Assembly (NCBI GenBank): GCA_034190875.2
Contig: CM067348.1
Location: 2,766,120-2,830,119 of the forward strand
Source of the DNA: Urechis unicinctus
Taxonomy: Eukaryota; Annelida; Polychaeta; Xenopneusta; Urechidae
DNA: 64,000 nt
Direction of reading: 5' to 3'
Shown: one piece after another, positions 49,570-61,227 of the stretch
Layout: every line of letters begins with the position of its first letter
Numbering within the stretch: position 1 is the stretch's first letter
Translations under genes and position numbers: made by a program
The notes under the pieces: generated by a model
What the model saw: the letters and a program-made list of their open reading frames with translations, nothing else
Database searches by the model: none
Told to the model about the DNA's origin: nothing

Positions 49570-50807
49570 CCACCAAATGCATAACGTCCCATCATATCAT
49601 AACGTCCCTACTCATCGCATTCATAATGTGTCATAATGTTCTTGACCATCATATCAGCTCACACTGTGTCACAACCTGTCTAGAGATATGAGATTTATGA
49701 GTAATACATTAATGTCAGTGGTCATTTGTAGAGAGGTGGACTAAATTTTAACATTTATAGCCGTTAATGTTGTCAATTTCATGTGATCAACTGCCAATGG
49801 TTTCATATTTTAAAACATGGAACTCGTATATACATGTCTATATTTAGAATAGAATTTATTTATTTTATAACTTTGTATTTTAATTTAATTTCCATGTATC
49901 ATTTATGGTCATTTTAATCATTACTTTAGTGATCTCATTCCCTTGTCTTCATTGGGCAGGTTGTAGATGTCTGGCATTTTCTCCGTTTTCGGTTTGATGT
50001 TCCCAATTTGATCGTATCAAGAACATATTGGAGGTATATGAATCTTTAGTAATATAATATGTTATGTCCAGGTCCTCTTAGTCTTGAGGTGAGAGAGTAA
50101 ATTGAAACCATGTGAAATTACATATGAAGAGGAGACAGTGGGTATGGCATGTCGATCCAGGGAGTTCAGTTACATACCTTGTTTGAAATGAACTTTCTTG
50201 TCCAGGTGACCAACTTGTTTGTTTGGCATTGCCTCATTTCACTAGACATCAAGTGATACCCCATTGCCATCCCTTCCTGAGGTTCACCGCATCAACTCGA
50301 CAAAATGATGATGTAAGTTTTTCCTGTAAAACCAGCCCGAGTTCAACGACTGTCGTCTGCTTCTTGTGATAGGCTGTCTTCATCCTGCCCTGTGTACATG
50401 GCTGAGTACATAACCATACCATGACATTCTTCTGAAGACACGAGTTCCTCCTCTCCTGTTATCAGTATTAGTACATCTCACCCCCAACCCCAATTAGTTA
50501 CTTCCAGCATATATCCTGGTATGATATGCTAATGCATCAAGTCTTGTGGCAATACATTTATATAAAGTAACATGTGTTGGTAAAAGTTCCCAGTGCATTT
50601 TTCTTAAGTGGCAGATACATGGGTCAGATTTCCATACACATCTGTCTAAAATCTGAAAGTGTCATTGTGGTCTTTGCATATATTTGTTATTACATAACCT
50701 GTGTAGAAATAGTTGTCTATAGACTGTTGTGTAATATAGAACTTATATAAATATAACTTGACCTGCTACAGTGTATATACATATTGTAGATGTGCAACTG
50801 TATGTGA

Positions 50808-50813
50808 AATAAA
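50808..50813 (+). promoter_or_regulatory. Candidate RSF1 poly(A) signal
   Basis: AATAAA about 1.24 kb past the RSF1 stop codon; the intervening AT-rich DNA (49570-50807) contains no other gene and reads as a 3'UTR. The LINE fragment begins just downstream. Confidence 0.5.
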
Positions 50814-50819
50814 TGTCCT

Positions 50820-51400
50820 ATGATTTACTTATGTCTCATTTACCCAGTTAGTTTGGGGGAAGGCCCTCTTAACCATTTTGGCCTCTGTACGAGGCAACTG
50901 AATAACTCACGTTCATGGTTAATCTCAACAACAGACGTTCCATTGTGCAAACAGTTAAGAAATATTCAGAATGGCCTACTGGTTACAAACCAATCCACTC
51001 CACGTTTATCAGCTGACTGCTCCCAGGATTTAGCAGATATGTTTACATCATACTTTCAAAACAAAACGTCCACAGGACATTTACTACAGAAATACAAGAT
51101 GGTACAGGACTGAAAGAGTTAAATCATGTATTTCCTACCCATTCTGTTTCTCCTTCCCATTCTGTCTCCTCCCCATTCGGTTTGAGTTTTCTCTCCAGAC
51201 CATTCGAGTCGTGAAGAAGACAGTCAAGAGCTGTGCTACCAAGAGCTGTTTATCGGATGCGTTGCCCATTTCCATTCTGAAAGTTCCCACAATACCTCAA
51301 AGAACAATCCATCATCTACGAGCCAGGAAGAGAACCGAGGTCATCATCAGATCCATTGACACAAGCTGTACTAAGATCCCGCCCCCAGTATGGTAGCCGT
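50820..51400 (+). mobile_element. CR1-like non-LTR retrotransposon fragment
   Basis: Two plus-strand open segments in different frames (50820-51113 and 51180-51396) have the character of the linker between endonuclease and reverse transcriptase in CR1/L2-type LINEs. The first contains STPRLSADCSQDLADMFTSY, like the 'DLA..F..YF..KI' stretch. The second contains VKKTVKSCATKSCLSDALPI followed by SILK, like the 'KSC.LDP.PT.LLK' motif. The catalytic palm is absent and the frame is broken, so this is a dead, truncated copy. Confidence 0.6.
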
Positions 51401-51408
51401 GTGGTGTC

Positions 51409-51433
51409 GACAGCCTTGCCTACCTAGGCTGTC
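51409..51433. repeat. 8-bp stem-loop
   Basis: gacagcct (51409-51416) pairs with aggctgtc (51426-51433) around a 9-nt loop, just past the LINE fragment. Confidence 0.7.
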
Positions 51434-51458
51434 AATGTTGTCTTGAATTTACAGTCTG

Positions 51459-51501
51459 CACGCTATGATTGCCAAGTATACGGGTTTGCAATCATAGCGT
51501 G
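51459..51501. repeat. 14-bp perfect stem-loop
   Basis: cacgctatgattgc (51459-51472) pairs exactly with gcaatcatagcgtg (51488-51501) around a 15-nt loop. The second of two consecutive hairpins; function unknown. Could be the tip of a small foldback element. Confidence 0.85.
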
Positions 51502-52106
51502 TGTGTCGGTGTGAAGTCTGATGTAACGTCAGAGGCAAGGGTGGGGTAACGGCGGGTTGTAGGGAAGATCAGCCCAGCGGGGAATGAAAGGGTTATGATT
51601 GTTTAACATGGCCGGTATACGGGGATCAAGATTGATTACCATGGCGTGTATTATGGAGATTATGATTTATTAGCATGGCGGGTATTAAGGGGGTTATGAT
51701 TGATTATCATGGCGGAGATTATGATTGATTAGCATAGCGGGTATTAAGGAGGTTATGATTGATTAGCATGTAAGGTATTAAGGTGATTATGATTGATTAG
51801 CATGGCGGGTATTAAGGAGGTTATGATTTGTTAGATTGGCGGATATTAAGGAGGTTATGAATGATTAGCATGGCGGGTATTAAGGGGGTTATGATTGATT
51901 AGCATGGCGGATATTATGGAGATTATGATTTATTAGCATGGCGGGTATTAAGGGGGTTATGATTGATTAGCACGGCGGGTATTAAGGAGGTTATGATTGA
52001 TTAGCATGGCGGGTATTAAGGGGGTTATGATTGATTAGCATGGCGGGTATTAAGGGGGTTATGATTAATTAGCATGGCGGATATTAAGGGGGTTATGATC
52101 GATTAG

Positions 52107-52258
52107 TGTAACAGTATCGCCATCTATCCTTGTGTATACTAACTACAAACTGGATGCAGCCTCGTTCTGGAATCATTGATCATGGCTGCTGAAGTGAAGT
52201 AAATAAAGCTGTTGTTCTGTTGAACTTTGCCTCTATGTCATCACTATATATCGTCACA
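52107..52258. mobile_element. Solo LTR, copy 1 (152 bp)
   Basis: Begins TGTAACAG and ends TCGTCACA, giving TG..CA termini, with an internal AATAAA (taaataaagctg). Flanked on both sides by attag (52102-52106 and 52259-52263), a 5-bp target-site duplication. These are the marks of an LTR-retrotransposon solo LTR inserted into the minisatellite. Family not assigned. Confidence 0.8.
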
Positions 52259-52433
52259 ATTAGCATGGCGGATATTATGGAGATTATGATTTATTAGCAT
52301 GGCGGGTATTAAGGGGGTTATGATTGATTAGCATGGCGGGTATTAAGGAGGTTATGATTGATTAGCATGGCGGGTATTAAGGGGGTTATGATTGATTAGC
52401 ATGGCGGATATTAAGGGGGTTATGATCGATTAG

Positions 52434-52585
52434 TGTAACAGTATCGCCATCTATCCTTGTGTATACTAACTACAAACTGGATGCAGCCTCGTTCTGGAAT
52501 CATTGATCATGGCTGCTGAAGTGAAGTAAATAAAGCTGTTGTTCTGTTGAACTTTGCCTCTATGTCATCACTATATATCGTCACA
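52434..52585. mobile_element. Solo LTR, copy 2 (152 bp)
   Basis: Same length, ends and flanking attag as copy 1, with no difference that I can see. Shared target-site duplication and shared minisatellite context show it arose by amplification of the host array, not by a new insertion. Confidence 0.8.
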
Positions 52586-52726
52586 ATTAGCATGGCGGAT
52601 ATTATGGAGATTATGATTTATTAGCATGGCGGGTATTAAGGGGGTTATGATTGATTAGCATGGCGGGTATTAAGGAGGTTATGATTGATTAGCATGGCGG
52701 ATATTAAGGGGGTTATGATCGATTAG

Positions 52727-52876
52727 TGTAACAGTATCGCCATCTATCCTTGTGTATACTAACTACAAACTGGATGCAGCCTCGTTCTGGAATCATTGAT
52801 CATGGCTGCTGAAGTGAAGTAAATAAAGCTGTTGTTCTGTTGAACTTTGCCTCTATGTCATCACTATATCGTCACA
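52727..52876. mobile_element. Solo LTR, copy 3 (150 bp)
   Basis: As the other two but one TA shorter near the right end (ctatatcg instead of ctatatatcg). Its right flank is attatt, and a partial second end (tcgtcacaattag) follows at about 52900, suggesting a local slippage or recombination event. Confidence 0.78.
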
Positions 52877-53240
52877 ATTATTATGGGCGGGATATTATCG
52901 TCACAATTAGCATGGCGGATATTATGGAGATTATGATTTATTAGCATGGCGGGTATTAAGGGGGTTATAAATGATTAGCATGGCGGGTATTAAGGAGGTT
53001 ATGATTTATTAGATTGGCGGGTATTAAGGAGGTTATGATTGATTAGATCGGCGGGTATTACGGGGGCTATGATTGATTAGCATGGCGGGTATTAAGGAGG
53101 TTATGATTGATTAGCATGGCGTGTATTACGGAGATTATGATTTATTAGATTGGCGGGCATTAAGGAGGTTATGATTGATTTGCATGGCGGATATTCAGGG
53201 AGGTTATGATTGATTAGCATGGCGGATATTAAGGAGGTAG

Positions 53241-56200
53241 GAATTGCTGATAGGAGAATAATGAAAAAAGAAGCTTTGAAAAACATTCATGTTTTGTTTT
53301 AAAAATGCTCACATCTGATTCTATGCCGAGCCCCAGGACCAATTTGAGTCCATTATCATCGGTATTTGATTATCGCCGATCTTATCCGTCCGGCGTACGA
53401 ACCACTATCGCATAGCATTCTCATTAACCCCAGCCCATATACAATTTCCAGCCAGGCTGGTAATAATGCTATCCAAGCAACAATTGCACATTGCATCCTG
53501 TTTTACATCGTAATCTGTGTTAGAAGTGGCCCTCTTTCCACCAATTGCACATTCACACAACATACCACATAGGAGAGTGAAATGCCACGAGTCACAAGCT
53601 GGCGACGCGTGCTGAAGGCGTATTTGGTGTCCCTCATTAGATGCCACACGTCGGTCAATTAACGTGACCGACATGAGATCCAGGTATCTGTTCTCCGCTG
53701 AGAGGAGATGTTAATAAACCACTGTGTTAAAACAAAATACTGGTGGCGTCCTCTTACAGTTCTCCACGGTCAGTTGGTACCTTTATATAGACTTTTGATG
53801 TGCTGATTAATCAAAACATATGACCATATATCCAAAGGAACAATCCCAAATCATTATTCAGGTGTGTGTAAGTTGGTTCACATCGTGGTCAATGTCTGAA
53901 GTTTAATACCCCCCCCACACACACACACATATACCCCCACCCCCCTGTAAAAAAAAAATCAGAGACACACATCTCTGTTAACTTATTACATTGATTTGAC
54001 CCATTTGTGTTTTGTTTGTCTACATTCACGCATTGACTTTCTTTTGAAATCGTTCTGCAGTGTCGCGATGCAATTAACCATGTACAGTTAAGTTTACATT
54101 ACGACGTGGTGACGAGCATTTGATACACATCCAAACAACATTAGGGGTTGTCCACTCAAAACGCAACAACTGAGAAGCTTTCGTGGCTGATGCTTCTAAT
54201 TAGCGTTAACACAGCTTTATTGTTGATGATATTCCTCTGATACACACCGCAGTGCAACCATTCATTACCGAATAATTGCTGCTGAAATATGAAACGTGTG
54301 TAAACATAACTTGCCCTTACACCATGCGTACATAAAGTGCAGATGTGAAACTATAGTCCTATGATTGACAAATGATTGATTTAGTCTGTTTATTTGTGAA
54401 GAGGTCACATTGAATAACATCCTACATGTCTACAGGTCTTACTACTTGCGATACAAGTGTTACTGGCGGGTGAACGCCAGTTTGATCAAATATGATTTCA
54501 CGGCAATCTCTGAATGACGTGTACATGGAATGGAAACATGGGCACAGGAAGAGAATGACGGCTCGGTTGTGAAGCCGACTAAATGAGGTTATACAGCTGT
54601 CAGAAATACACGACCCGGTGGATGTGATCAGCATTCAGAGAGAGGGGGACGTGTTCCTGTATGGTAGTAATACAATTTCTTATGATTCTAGCAACTCGCG
54701 TGACATGGCCTGGTGTTTCTGCTTCGTCATGTGGTACCTGTATAGATAAGCTCTTGCTGCGTCCATCTGACATTTGTTGGTTATTGCTTCATTGTTGTTG
54801 TGAATCCATATTTGAGCATTGACTGTACCTTAGAGAGGAGCTTCGAAGCAAATGCAATTCCTATGTAGCAATTGTGCTGTACTAATGAGCGCTTAAATGG
54901 CATTCGCGATTCGGCTTAATTGCTACACTTATCTACGCTCCAAACTCCCAGGCTATCAGGTGGTTGGGAAATGTCTAAATGTATGTCAGGTTTTATGTCG
55001 CTCACCTCGCAAGAATAAGAAATACTAACCTGGACTTTATGGTTATCTGTATGCCGCATCCTCCACTATGCGCACCTGCTTTGTATCATCAAATGCGGAG
55101 GTTTATAACGATTCATTAACGGACTGCATTACTTGCGAAGAGAATAAAGCGTGCTTGCTGGGTATCACTTCCCAGTATTGTTCAAGTTATGTACATTGAA
55201 ACAAAGGTGATGGTAAAGCTTGGGGTTTTAATCATCATTTTCAGTTCTATGTGCGTGTTACTGTACTGCTGAACGCCCCCCCCGATGAGGTGCCAGTTTA
55301 AATGATGATTAACGCACTGAACTGAAATACGCTTTCCTGTTCATTGCACCAGTTTTGCAACTTTTGGTGGGTTCCGGATGTACGTTTCGCTGGTCGTAGG
55401 CAACGCCATGTTTGGATCCTGGCCACATGCTTAAAGTTGGTTGAGACAATAATTTGGGGTTGAATAAACTAGAAAAATGCCATACGAAATAAACAAGCTG
55501 AGCAGAGACGGTGTGATAATGCGGTGTGACGTCAGCGGGGTCTTTAGGGTATTAGATTGACACCCGTAGCTAATCACTTCAACGAAACCCGGCCTTGTAC
55601 TCTTGTAAAAGGCTTATTATATTATATACCCTACGACATATGAAATAGCTTAGTGAGACGGTTTAGTTCATGTGACGGTAATGCCCTTGGAGATTACTCA
55701 TGCAAAACTTGTCGGTCTAAATAAGTCGCTCAGAGCCAACACAGAGCGAGGCAACTAGAGCGTTGACTGTGTATTTACAAAGGTTCATCTGGCGAGCACA
55801 AGGCTTAATGTTAATTTGGGCTTACATACGTTCACAATAAGGGTTTGTGGCACGACTCTCTAGCTGGCCGATTTGTAGAGGTACTCCATCAACGGAATAT
55901 GTAAATTGGAAATTTGTAATACTACTGGTTCATAATGCAATGTGTCAAAGTACATCAACGAAATGGGTGACATGACATGCATTGTAAAATACATATATTA
56001 TTGAAAGCGTCTTGCCAGGATATTACGTCTGATCGTTTCGGCCACTGTGAGCTCTGGCCTTAGATGTCAGAGCGGAGTGGTGATATAACTGAAACAGCGG
56101 AAGCGGAACATACATTACAGCACGCTGAAATGATAAAATAAAGACACCCACCACGTCTATTTTTCGTTGACTGAAAAATTCATCTTTCTTTCAGGGCTGC

Positions 56201-57219
56201 ACCAAGGCAATATCTGTGTATTCAGCAATCGAATCCAAAATCTTTGTGTCGATGCAGGCGTCCATCTTTGTGTGTAGGAATAGCAAGATGCAGGAGGGAT
56301 TTTGATCATGAATGATGCAGTGACATACGTTGTGCAGTGACAAGAGTGGAGCAGTAATACAAATGATATATTGATACAAGCAGTGTAATGCGCGTACACA
56401 ACGTGGCAACACAGACACACGAATTATTGCTGCCTCCTGCAATGGTTGCAGCTCATATATGCGCAATGCGGAAAGTGGCAATGGACAAGCATTATATTGT
56501 GAAAAAAAATTCAGATCTAAGCTAAGTGCATAGACGCAATGTCCATGACATGTACTCTATCAGAACGTGATGCAAGATGAATAATCAGTAGTTAGTGTTT
56601 ACTTGGACTATTGATTATTTTTACCACAGACGGCATAAATCCTGTTTCCACTAAATGAACAGTATTTAACGATTCCAAGTAAACTAATTGGTTCACAATC
56701 TAACCCTGCCCACACTAGTTCACTATGTGTTAAAGGAACAGGAACCTGCCTGTTTATTCTATCCTGCATGTAGTGCAGCAACAATAGGGGGTCACCGGAG
56801 GCAGCTAATGAAAAATTATAGTTGCACACGGCGGTGTCGCCTATGACACGCCCACGGAGTGATGACGCCTGAGATGGCGAGATGTTTATCTGAACATTCC
56901 ATTTCATGCCATGATATAGCTGATTCTCGAAAGTATCCGCAGCTCGACTGGGCGTCTTTCATGAATGTTAAGTGCTATAGAGGCGTAGTTGATATGACAG
57001 ACCGACACTGACGATAGCAAAATTTATGAATTATTATCGCTGAGAAGCTTCATTCAGCAGTTCACTGCAAATCCGCACGTAAAACCAAACGCTGACCCCC
57101 CCCCCCTTCTGAATGTCTTATTAGTAGAACACGTCATGCGAGCTTAGTTGTGTATGTATGTGTCCGCTCTTCGGCGACCTACCGATAGGGATAAGTAAAC
57201 GCCACACATTGAAAACGCT
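53241..57219. other. 4 kb without recognisable genes
   Basis: Mixed-composition unique DNA. I see no ORF with family character, no tRNA and no clear transposon. It contains a C-rich and CA-rich patch at 53909-53960, an imperfect inverted pair around 55230-55325 (aatcatcatt with aatgatgatt and further partial pairing), and a C9 run near 57095. Confidence 0.5.
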
Positions 57220-57513
<294 letters not shown>

Positions 57514-57712
57514 GTTCAAACGAATGCGACTATTTTGAACATGTAGCAAAAAACAACCATTTTTGGACATTGGAGGCGACAAAACATATATTCAATATGA
57601 TGATCTTTTCTTGTTTTCTGTTGGTCTGTCAGTAACAAGTTTCGGTTTCGTAAACTGATTTTTGATTTTCGTTGTTTTATTTAACTTAAAAATTTTGTGT
57701 ACCAAAACGGCT

Positions 57713-57765
57713 GTTCCAAAATAGTTAGGGTATTATGGGCACGTAATACACAACTATTTTGGAAC
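57713..57765. repeat. Hairpin with two aligned stems
   Basis: gttccaaaatagtt (57713-57726) pairs with aactattttggaac (57752-57765), and inside it gtatta (57730-57735) pairs with taatac (57744-57749). A diverged direct copy of the right flank (tattttgaacat..aacaaccatttttggacatt) lies at about 57531-57572, so the hairpin is embedded in a ~225-bp imperfect duplication. Confidence 0.8.
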
Positions 57766-57986
57766 ATAGCAATAAAAAAAACAACCATTTTGGGACATTA
57801 AAAACCAACAATTTTTCCTATCAAATGAAAAGATATTCTCGACCAGCAACGCAACTTCTTCTGAAAAAAACACGAAGAACTTATCCGACATGCCTAAGTA
57901 TTTCAATTTGTCCAGCTCATTGGAAAGCGTCGAATCCAAATATATATATTTTTTTATTTCCTCTATTGAATGGATAGGATATATTC

Positions 57987-58330
<344 letters not shown>

Positions 58331-59264
58331 TTAGTCACCATAGAGGTCATTGAGTGTTAAATATCTGCGACCGTCGCTGTAAGTTCCATTTTTCACGCGG
58401 TTGAGGTCCTGTATAAACTGGGCAACCTTAGCGTCGTTCTTCTCGATAAAGTCGGGATCGGGACGAGCGGTTATCAATCTCATCGTAAAGAGCTTCCAAC
58501 AGTAGAAAGCCCCCGTCGGCCTCTCTGTGATCCCACTCGGTCTTCCCAACCATGGACCGTGATGCTCCTGTTCCAAGCCCAGGCAACTATTAAACCTCCC
58601 GTTCGCACTATAGTCGCCGTCTTCAAGCCCCTCCACCCCCCCCGCCCACCCCCAAGCCACCGTCTCCTTATACTTCTTCTGATCCTTGTGATACACCTGG
58701 TTATACGTCTCAGCTCTCCCCAGGTCCTCAAAGGAGCACAACCTGAAAACGCAGTCGACAAACACCTCGATGGTTGCCACCGGACTGTGGTGCAACCCCA
58801 ACAGAACCTGAGGCTTATACATATTCGGAATCACCCTCCCAGGACTCCTAGTGTAGGGGCACTTTATCTCGAGCAGCACAACCTCCTCAGGATGCCCCAG
58901 ACAGACAGCATCCACTTCAGCCCGCCGGATCGGGAGCACACAAAAGCCATCCGGAGAGTAGGCCGTCGCGCAGCCCTCAATATAGATATTATTTCCGTAG
59001 ACGTTGGTGTCGTACACCTTCTCCAATACCGCAATTGCAACCTCCTCGAAAGTCGTACCCCAGAGGCAGGGTGTGCTAAAGCGAACACCCTCGTTGCTAG
59101 TTTTTTTCTGTCAGCTTCTTGCTATAGCTGCTGAAGTAGTTTTGCCCTATGATAGCGGAGTAGTCACTTCCTCCAACGCAGCCCTTCCTCGTGGTCTCCC
59201 ACTGGTCCGTATTTTGTTTGACTACAGTATGATCGTTGCAGAAAGATTTTATCACCGCCTCCAT
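58331..59264 (-). CDS. YqaJ/lambda-exonuclease-like viral recombinase (one frameshift)
   Basis: Predicted 5'-3' DNA exonuclease of the PD-(D/E)XK superfamily, the type that works with single-strand annealing proteins in phage and DNA-virus recombination. About 310 residues from the ATG at 59264. The N-terminal half has the family's substrate-side motif (RKGCVGGSDYSAIIGQNYF). The C-terminal half has the catalytic Asp in AYSPDGF and the Glu-x-Lys in VVLLEIKCPYT. The two halves are in different frames: one surplus base in an A7 run (plus-strand T7, 59101-59107), followed directly by TAG, separates them. Without an assembly error this copy is broken. The large plus-strand ORF opposite it is a shadow. 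First gene at the left of the module; 40 bp separate it from the next minus-strand gene. Confidence 0.8.
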
Positions 59265-59304
59265 TATATCTAACAACCCCCACTCTTCAAATGGACTGTC
59301 AGGG

Positions 59305-59860
59305 TCATACCTTAGCAGGTCTAGGGGGCGATTCTGCCGCTTTCAAACATTTTGCTTTAATGTCACTTTTCATTTGACTATATTTCATGATCTCGACCGA
59401 AACGACCTTAAACTCATCATCTGAGATATACCTATCTTCAAGCGCCGCCGATACAATGTCAGCAATGGTATTCAATTTGCTCTGAGCGAGAATGCGGATC
59501 TTGTCATGCTTTTTTAACTTAATGGTCAGACGCCGAGATGATGAATTTTCCAGCAATTACAAGTAGCCCACAAGCGGCTCCAGTAGCACCCAACACTGTG
59601 GCAATAGGAATGGCAACTACTGTAGACATTACACCTGCACCACTTGCGCCAAGACACATACCCACAGCAACTAAAGCAGTGTCTACAGCGTCCACTGAGT
59701 TTACTGCACACCTATATTTTTTGTACATAGCACCATATTTTTCAATTTCTTTCTCAAGGTATTGCTTCTTAAGACTGATCTCATTCAGCCGATAGGAGTG
59801 CCCCAGATCACATGGAGGAGGCTCCGGATTTAACGGTGCAGTCGTTGGTTGTTGTTTCAT
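59305..59860 (-). CDS. Small hydrophobic protein of the virus-like module (one frameshift)
   Basis: About 184 residues if read across one frame change. The N-terminal part is Pro-rich, then helical and charged (KKQYLEKEIEKYGAMYKKY), followed by a long Gly/Ala-rich hydrophobic region (ALVAVGMCLGASGAGVMSTV and onward) able to span a membrane once or twice. The C-terminal part, in another frame, is charged and helical (IRILAQSKLNTIADIVSAAL). I treat both as one gene because the second frame has no ATG near its start, the first frame ends abruptly just after the hydrophobic stretch, and the overlap is exactly where a one-base excess (within about 59537-59550) would join them. No function is assigned; a virion membrane or membrane-remodelling role is a guess. 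It lies between the exonuclease and the fibre-like gene. Confidence 0.6.
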
Positions 59861-59881
59861 ACTGTCTTTGCATACATAAAT

Positions 59882-60547
59882 CTATATATTAAGTTCAATT
59901 AGGACTGAAGCTACACACCAAGTCGCCCCTCTGTTTTGTGTGGTTGTATAAAAGTTAATAACGTTGCCTTGTTCTAGCTGTAAAGGCTGGTCTAAAGTTA
60001 TTACAACAGCCCGTTGGTTAGCAGGCTTACTTATTCCTACCACTTGATTCGTTCCATTAATAACAGGAACGACTGCTATAGGACCAGCATCAGCACCAAC
60101 ACCCGAAGACAACCCCATACGAATGATCTTGTCATTACATAACATGGTATATCCACAGCTTGAGTCTTGTGAGTCTCGACCCCTAGCCCCATGGCCAAAC
60201 GACCACTCATATCCTCTGCGAAGGGGGCCACTTGCTTCTGCCCATATAGTAATGAGTGGTTTCGTCTTTTCATCTACGTATCGTCTCAGGTACCTGTTCT
60301 GCTGTCTATATTCAGCATCAATATACTTTTTATGAACAGCATCCTTCGGTGAAATCGGGTCTCCCAACTCAACGATTTTATTATCTCCCATTTCAAGGTC
60401 TCCAGTCATAGTACCGCCACTTTTATCCATTTTTTTTGAGTCACCAATAGATACATAGGTCTTTGTGGCATATTCCGATAGGTCGGCACCCTGAACAGTG
60501 CTTGCCGGTTTTTTCCTAGGTCCATAAATACTCGTTTTTATTGACAT
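59882..60547 (-). CDS. Fibre-like protein of the virus-like module
   Basis: 221 residues, intact, ATG at 60547. Residues about 40-80 (MDKSGGTMTGDLEMGDNKI, then DAVHKKYID) follow the repeat pattern of phage and adenovirus-type tail/fibre shafts. The C-terminal 130 residues are Gly-rich and beta-like (WSFGHGARGRD, YTMLCNDKIIRMGLS) and end in a hydrophobic strand (VASVLIELNI), as expected of a trimeric jelly-roll head. I infer an attachment fibre. Its last coding neighbour upstream (60538-61221) overlaps its start by 10 bp, suggesting co-transcription. What I see is the shaft-like repeat; the head fold is inference. Confidence 0.6.
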   Translation of the reverse strand: MSIKTSIYGPRKKPASTVQGADLSEYATKTYVSIGDSKKMDKSGGTMTGDLEMGDNKIVELGDPISPKDAVHKKYIDAEYRQQNRYLRRYVDEKTKPLITIWAEASGPLRRGYEWSFGHGARGRDSQDSSCGYTMLCNDKIIRMGLSSGVGADAGPIAVVPVINGTNQVVGISKPANQRAVVITLDQPLQLEQGNVINFYTTTQNRGATWCVASVLIELNI

Positions 60548-61221
60548 CTTGTAAATTCAAGAACAACGCTAACAGGTAAGTCGTGGTTATCTAATAGCCT
60601 TCCTTTATTATCGCGTAACTGAACCTTTAACTCATGCACTGTTCCGCTAGTAACACGCTTACAGACAGGATTAGCGATGTTCGTGGTTATAATATCACCG
60701 AAAGAGCCACCCTCTAAGCCAACAACTTCAAGAAGCGTAGTGGGCGCACCATCTAGCATGTTGTGTGTGGTACTGACTTTATCGAGGTGAACATAAATTG
60801 TGTTAAAGATGCTAAAGTTGATGGTCCGGTAGGCGGTGTAAGTACCTGAAGGTATCCACCCGAGGCCGTCATCAAGACCCAACATTTTTAACACTCCGTC
60901 TGATATATTCACAGCCCCATTGTCTGGAACTGTTAGGGTAATAAACCCATTTGCAGCATCAACTTCCAAACCGATACCTAATGGTGTAATCTGCTCCTGA
61001 AGAAGGCTGAAACTCCAGAGACCAGGTTCTAATTGGACAGATCCTCCCTCTTCTGAATTTCTTGACCGCCATACAATGCTTTCGTTTATTTCGAGATTGT
61101 ACCAGCCCACAGTATACGTGATTGACCTTAGGCCAACACATAGATCGCCCGCAGTGTTGTCAAAAGGTTTTTGCAGGGACACAGCGCCGCCGCTTTGAAC
61201 ATTTGACAGAGTGTGATACAT
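60538..61221 (-). CDS. Structural-type protein of the virus-like module, unknown fold
   Basis: 227 residues from the ATG at 61221; further upstream in frame there is only a TTG. No signal peptide or membrane segment. The sequence is mostly beta-type: GLRSITYTVGWYNLEINESI, VQLEPGLWSFSLLQEQITPL, a conserved-looking LKMLGLDDGLGWIPSG, and SVVLEF at the end. It overlaps the fibre-like gene by 10 bp, so the two are probably translated from the same transcript or transcription unit. A capsid vertex, minor capsid or fibre-anchoring role would suit the position and composition, but I cannot prove it. It starts 6 bp from the start of the divergent 61228 gene. Confidence 0.6.
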   Translation of the reverse strand: MYHTLSNVQSGGAVSLQKPFDNTAGDLCVGLRSITYTVGWYNLEINESIVWRSRNSEEGGSVQLEPGLWSFSLLQEQITPLGIGLEVDAANGFITLTVPDNGAVNISDGVLKMLGLDDGLGWIPSGTYTAYRTINFSIFNTIYVHLDKVSTTHNMLDGAPTTLLEVVGLEGGSFGDIITTNIANPVCKRVTSGTVHELKVQLRDNKGRLLDNHDLPVSVVLEFTRCQ

Positions 61222-61227
61222 AGCACT

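Larger units (their letters stand above)
51597..53240. repeat. ~34-bp minisatellite array with higher-order units
   Basis: Tandem copies of a roughly 34-bp unit of the form atgattgattagcatggcg + ggtattaagggggtt, with recurrent variants (ggatatt, ggagatt, aggagg). Within it, blocks of about 327 and 293 bp repeat because each carries the same 152-bp solo LTR. Edges are degenerate. No ORF of note. Confidence 0.95.

Noticed and set aside
51597..53240. CRISPR-like array
   Set aside because: Repeats are contiguous 34-bp minisatellite units without unique spacers, in an animal genome.
59101..59107. Programmed -1 ribosomal frameshift at the A AAA AAC heptamer before TAG in the exonuclease
   Set aside because: The heptamer is in the right register for slippage, but the -1 frame lacks the SPDG and E-x-K motifs; the motif-bearing frame needs +1 or -2.
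58559..59134. Plus-strand ORF opposite the exonuclease; also plus 62531-63271 opposite the coiled-coil gene
   Set aside because: Shadows: the opposite strands carry recognisable motifs or domain architecture, these do not.
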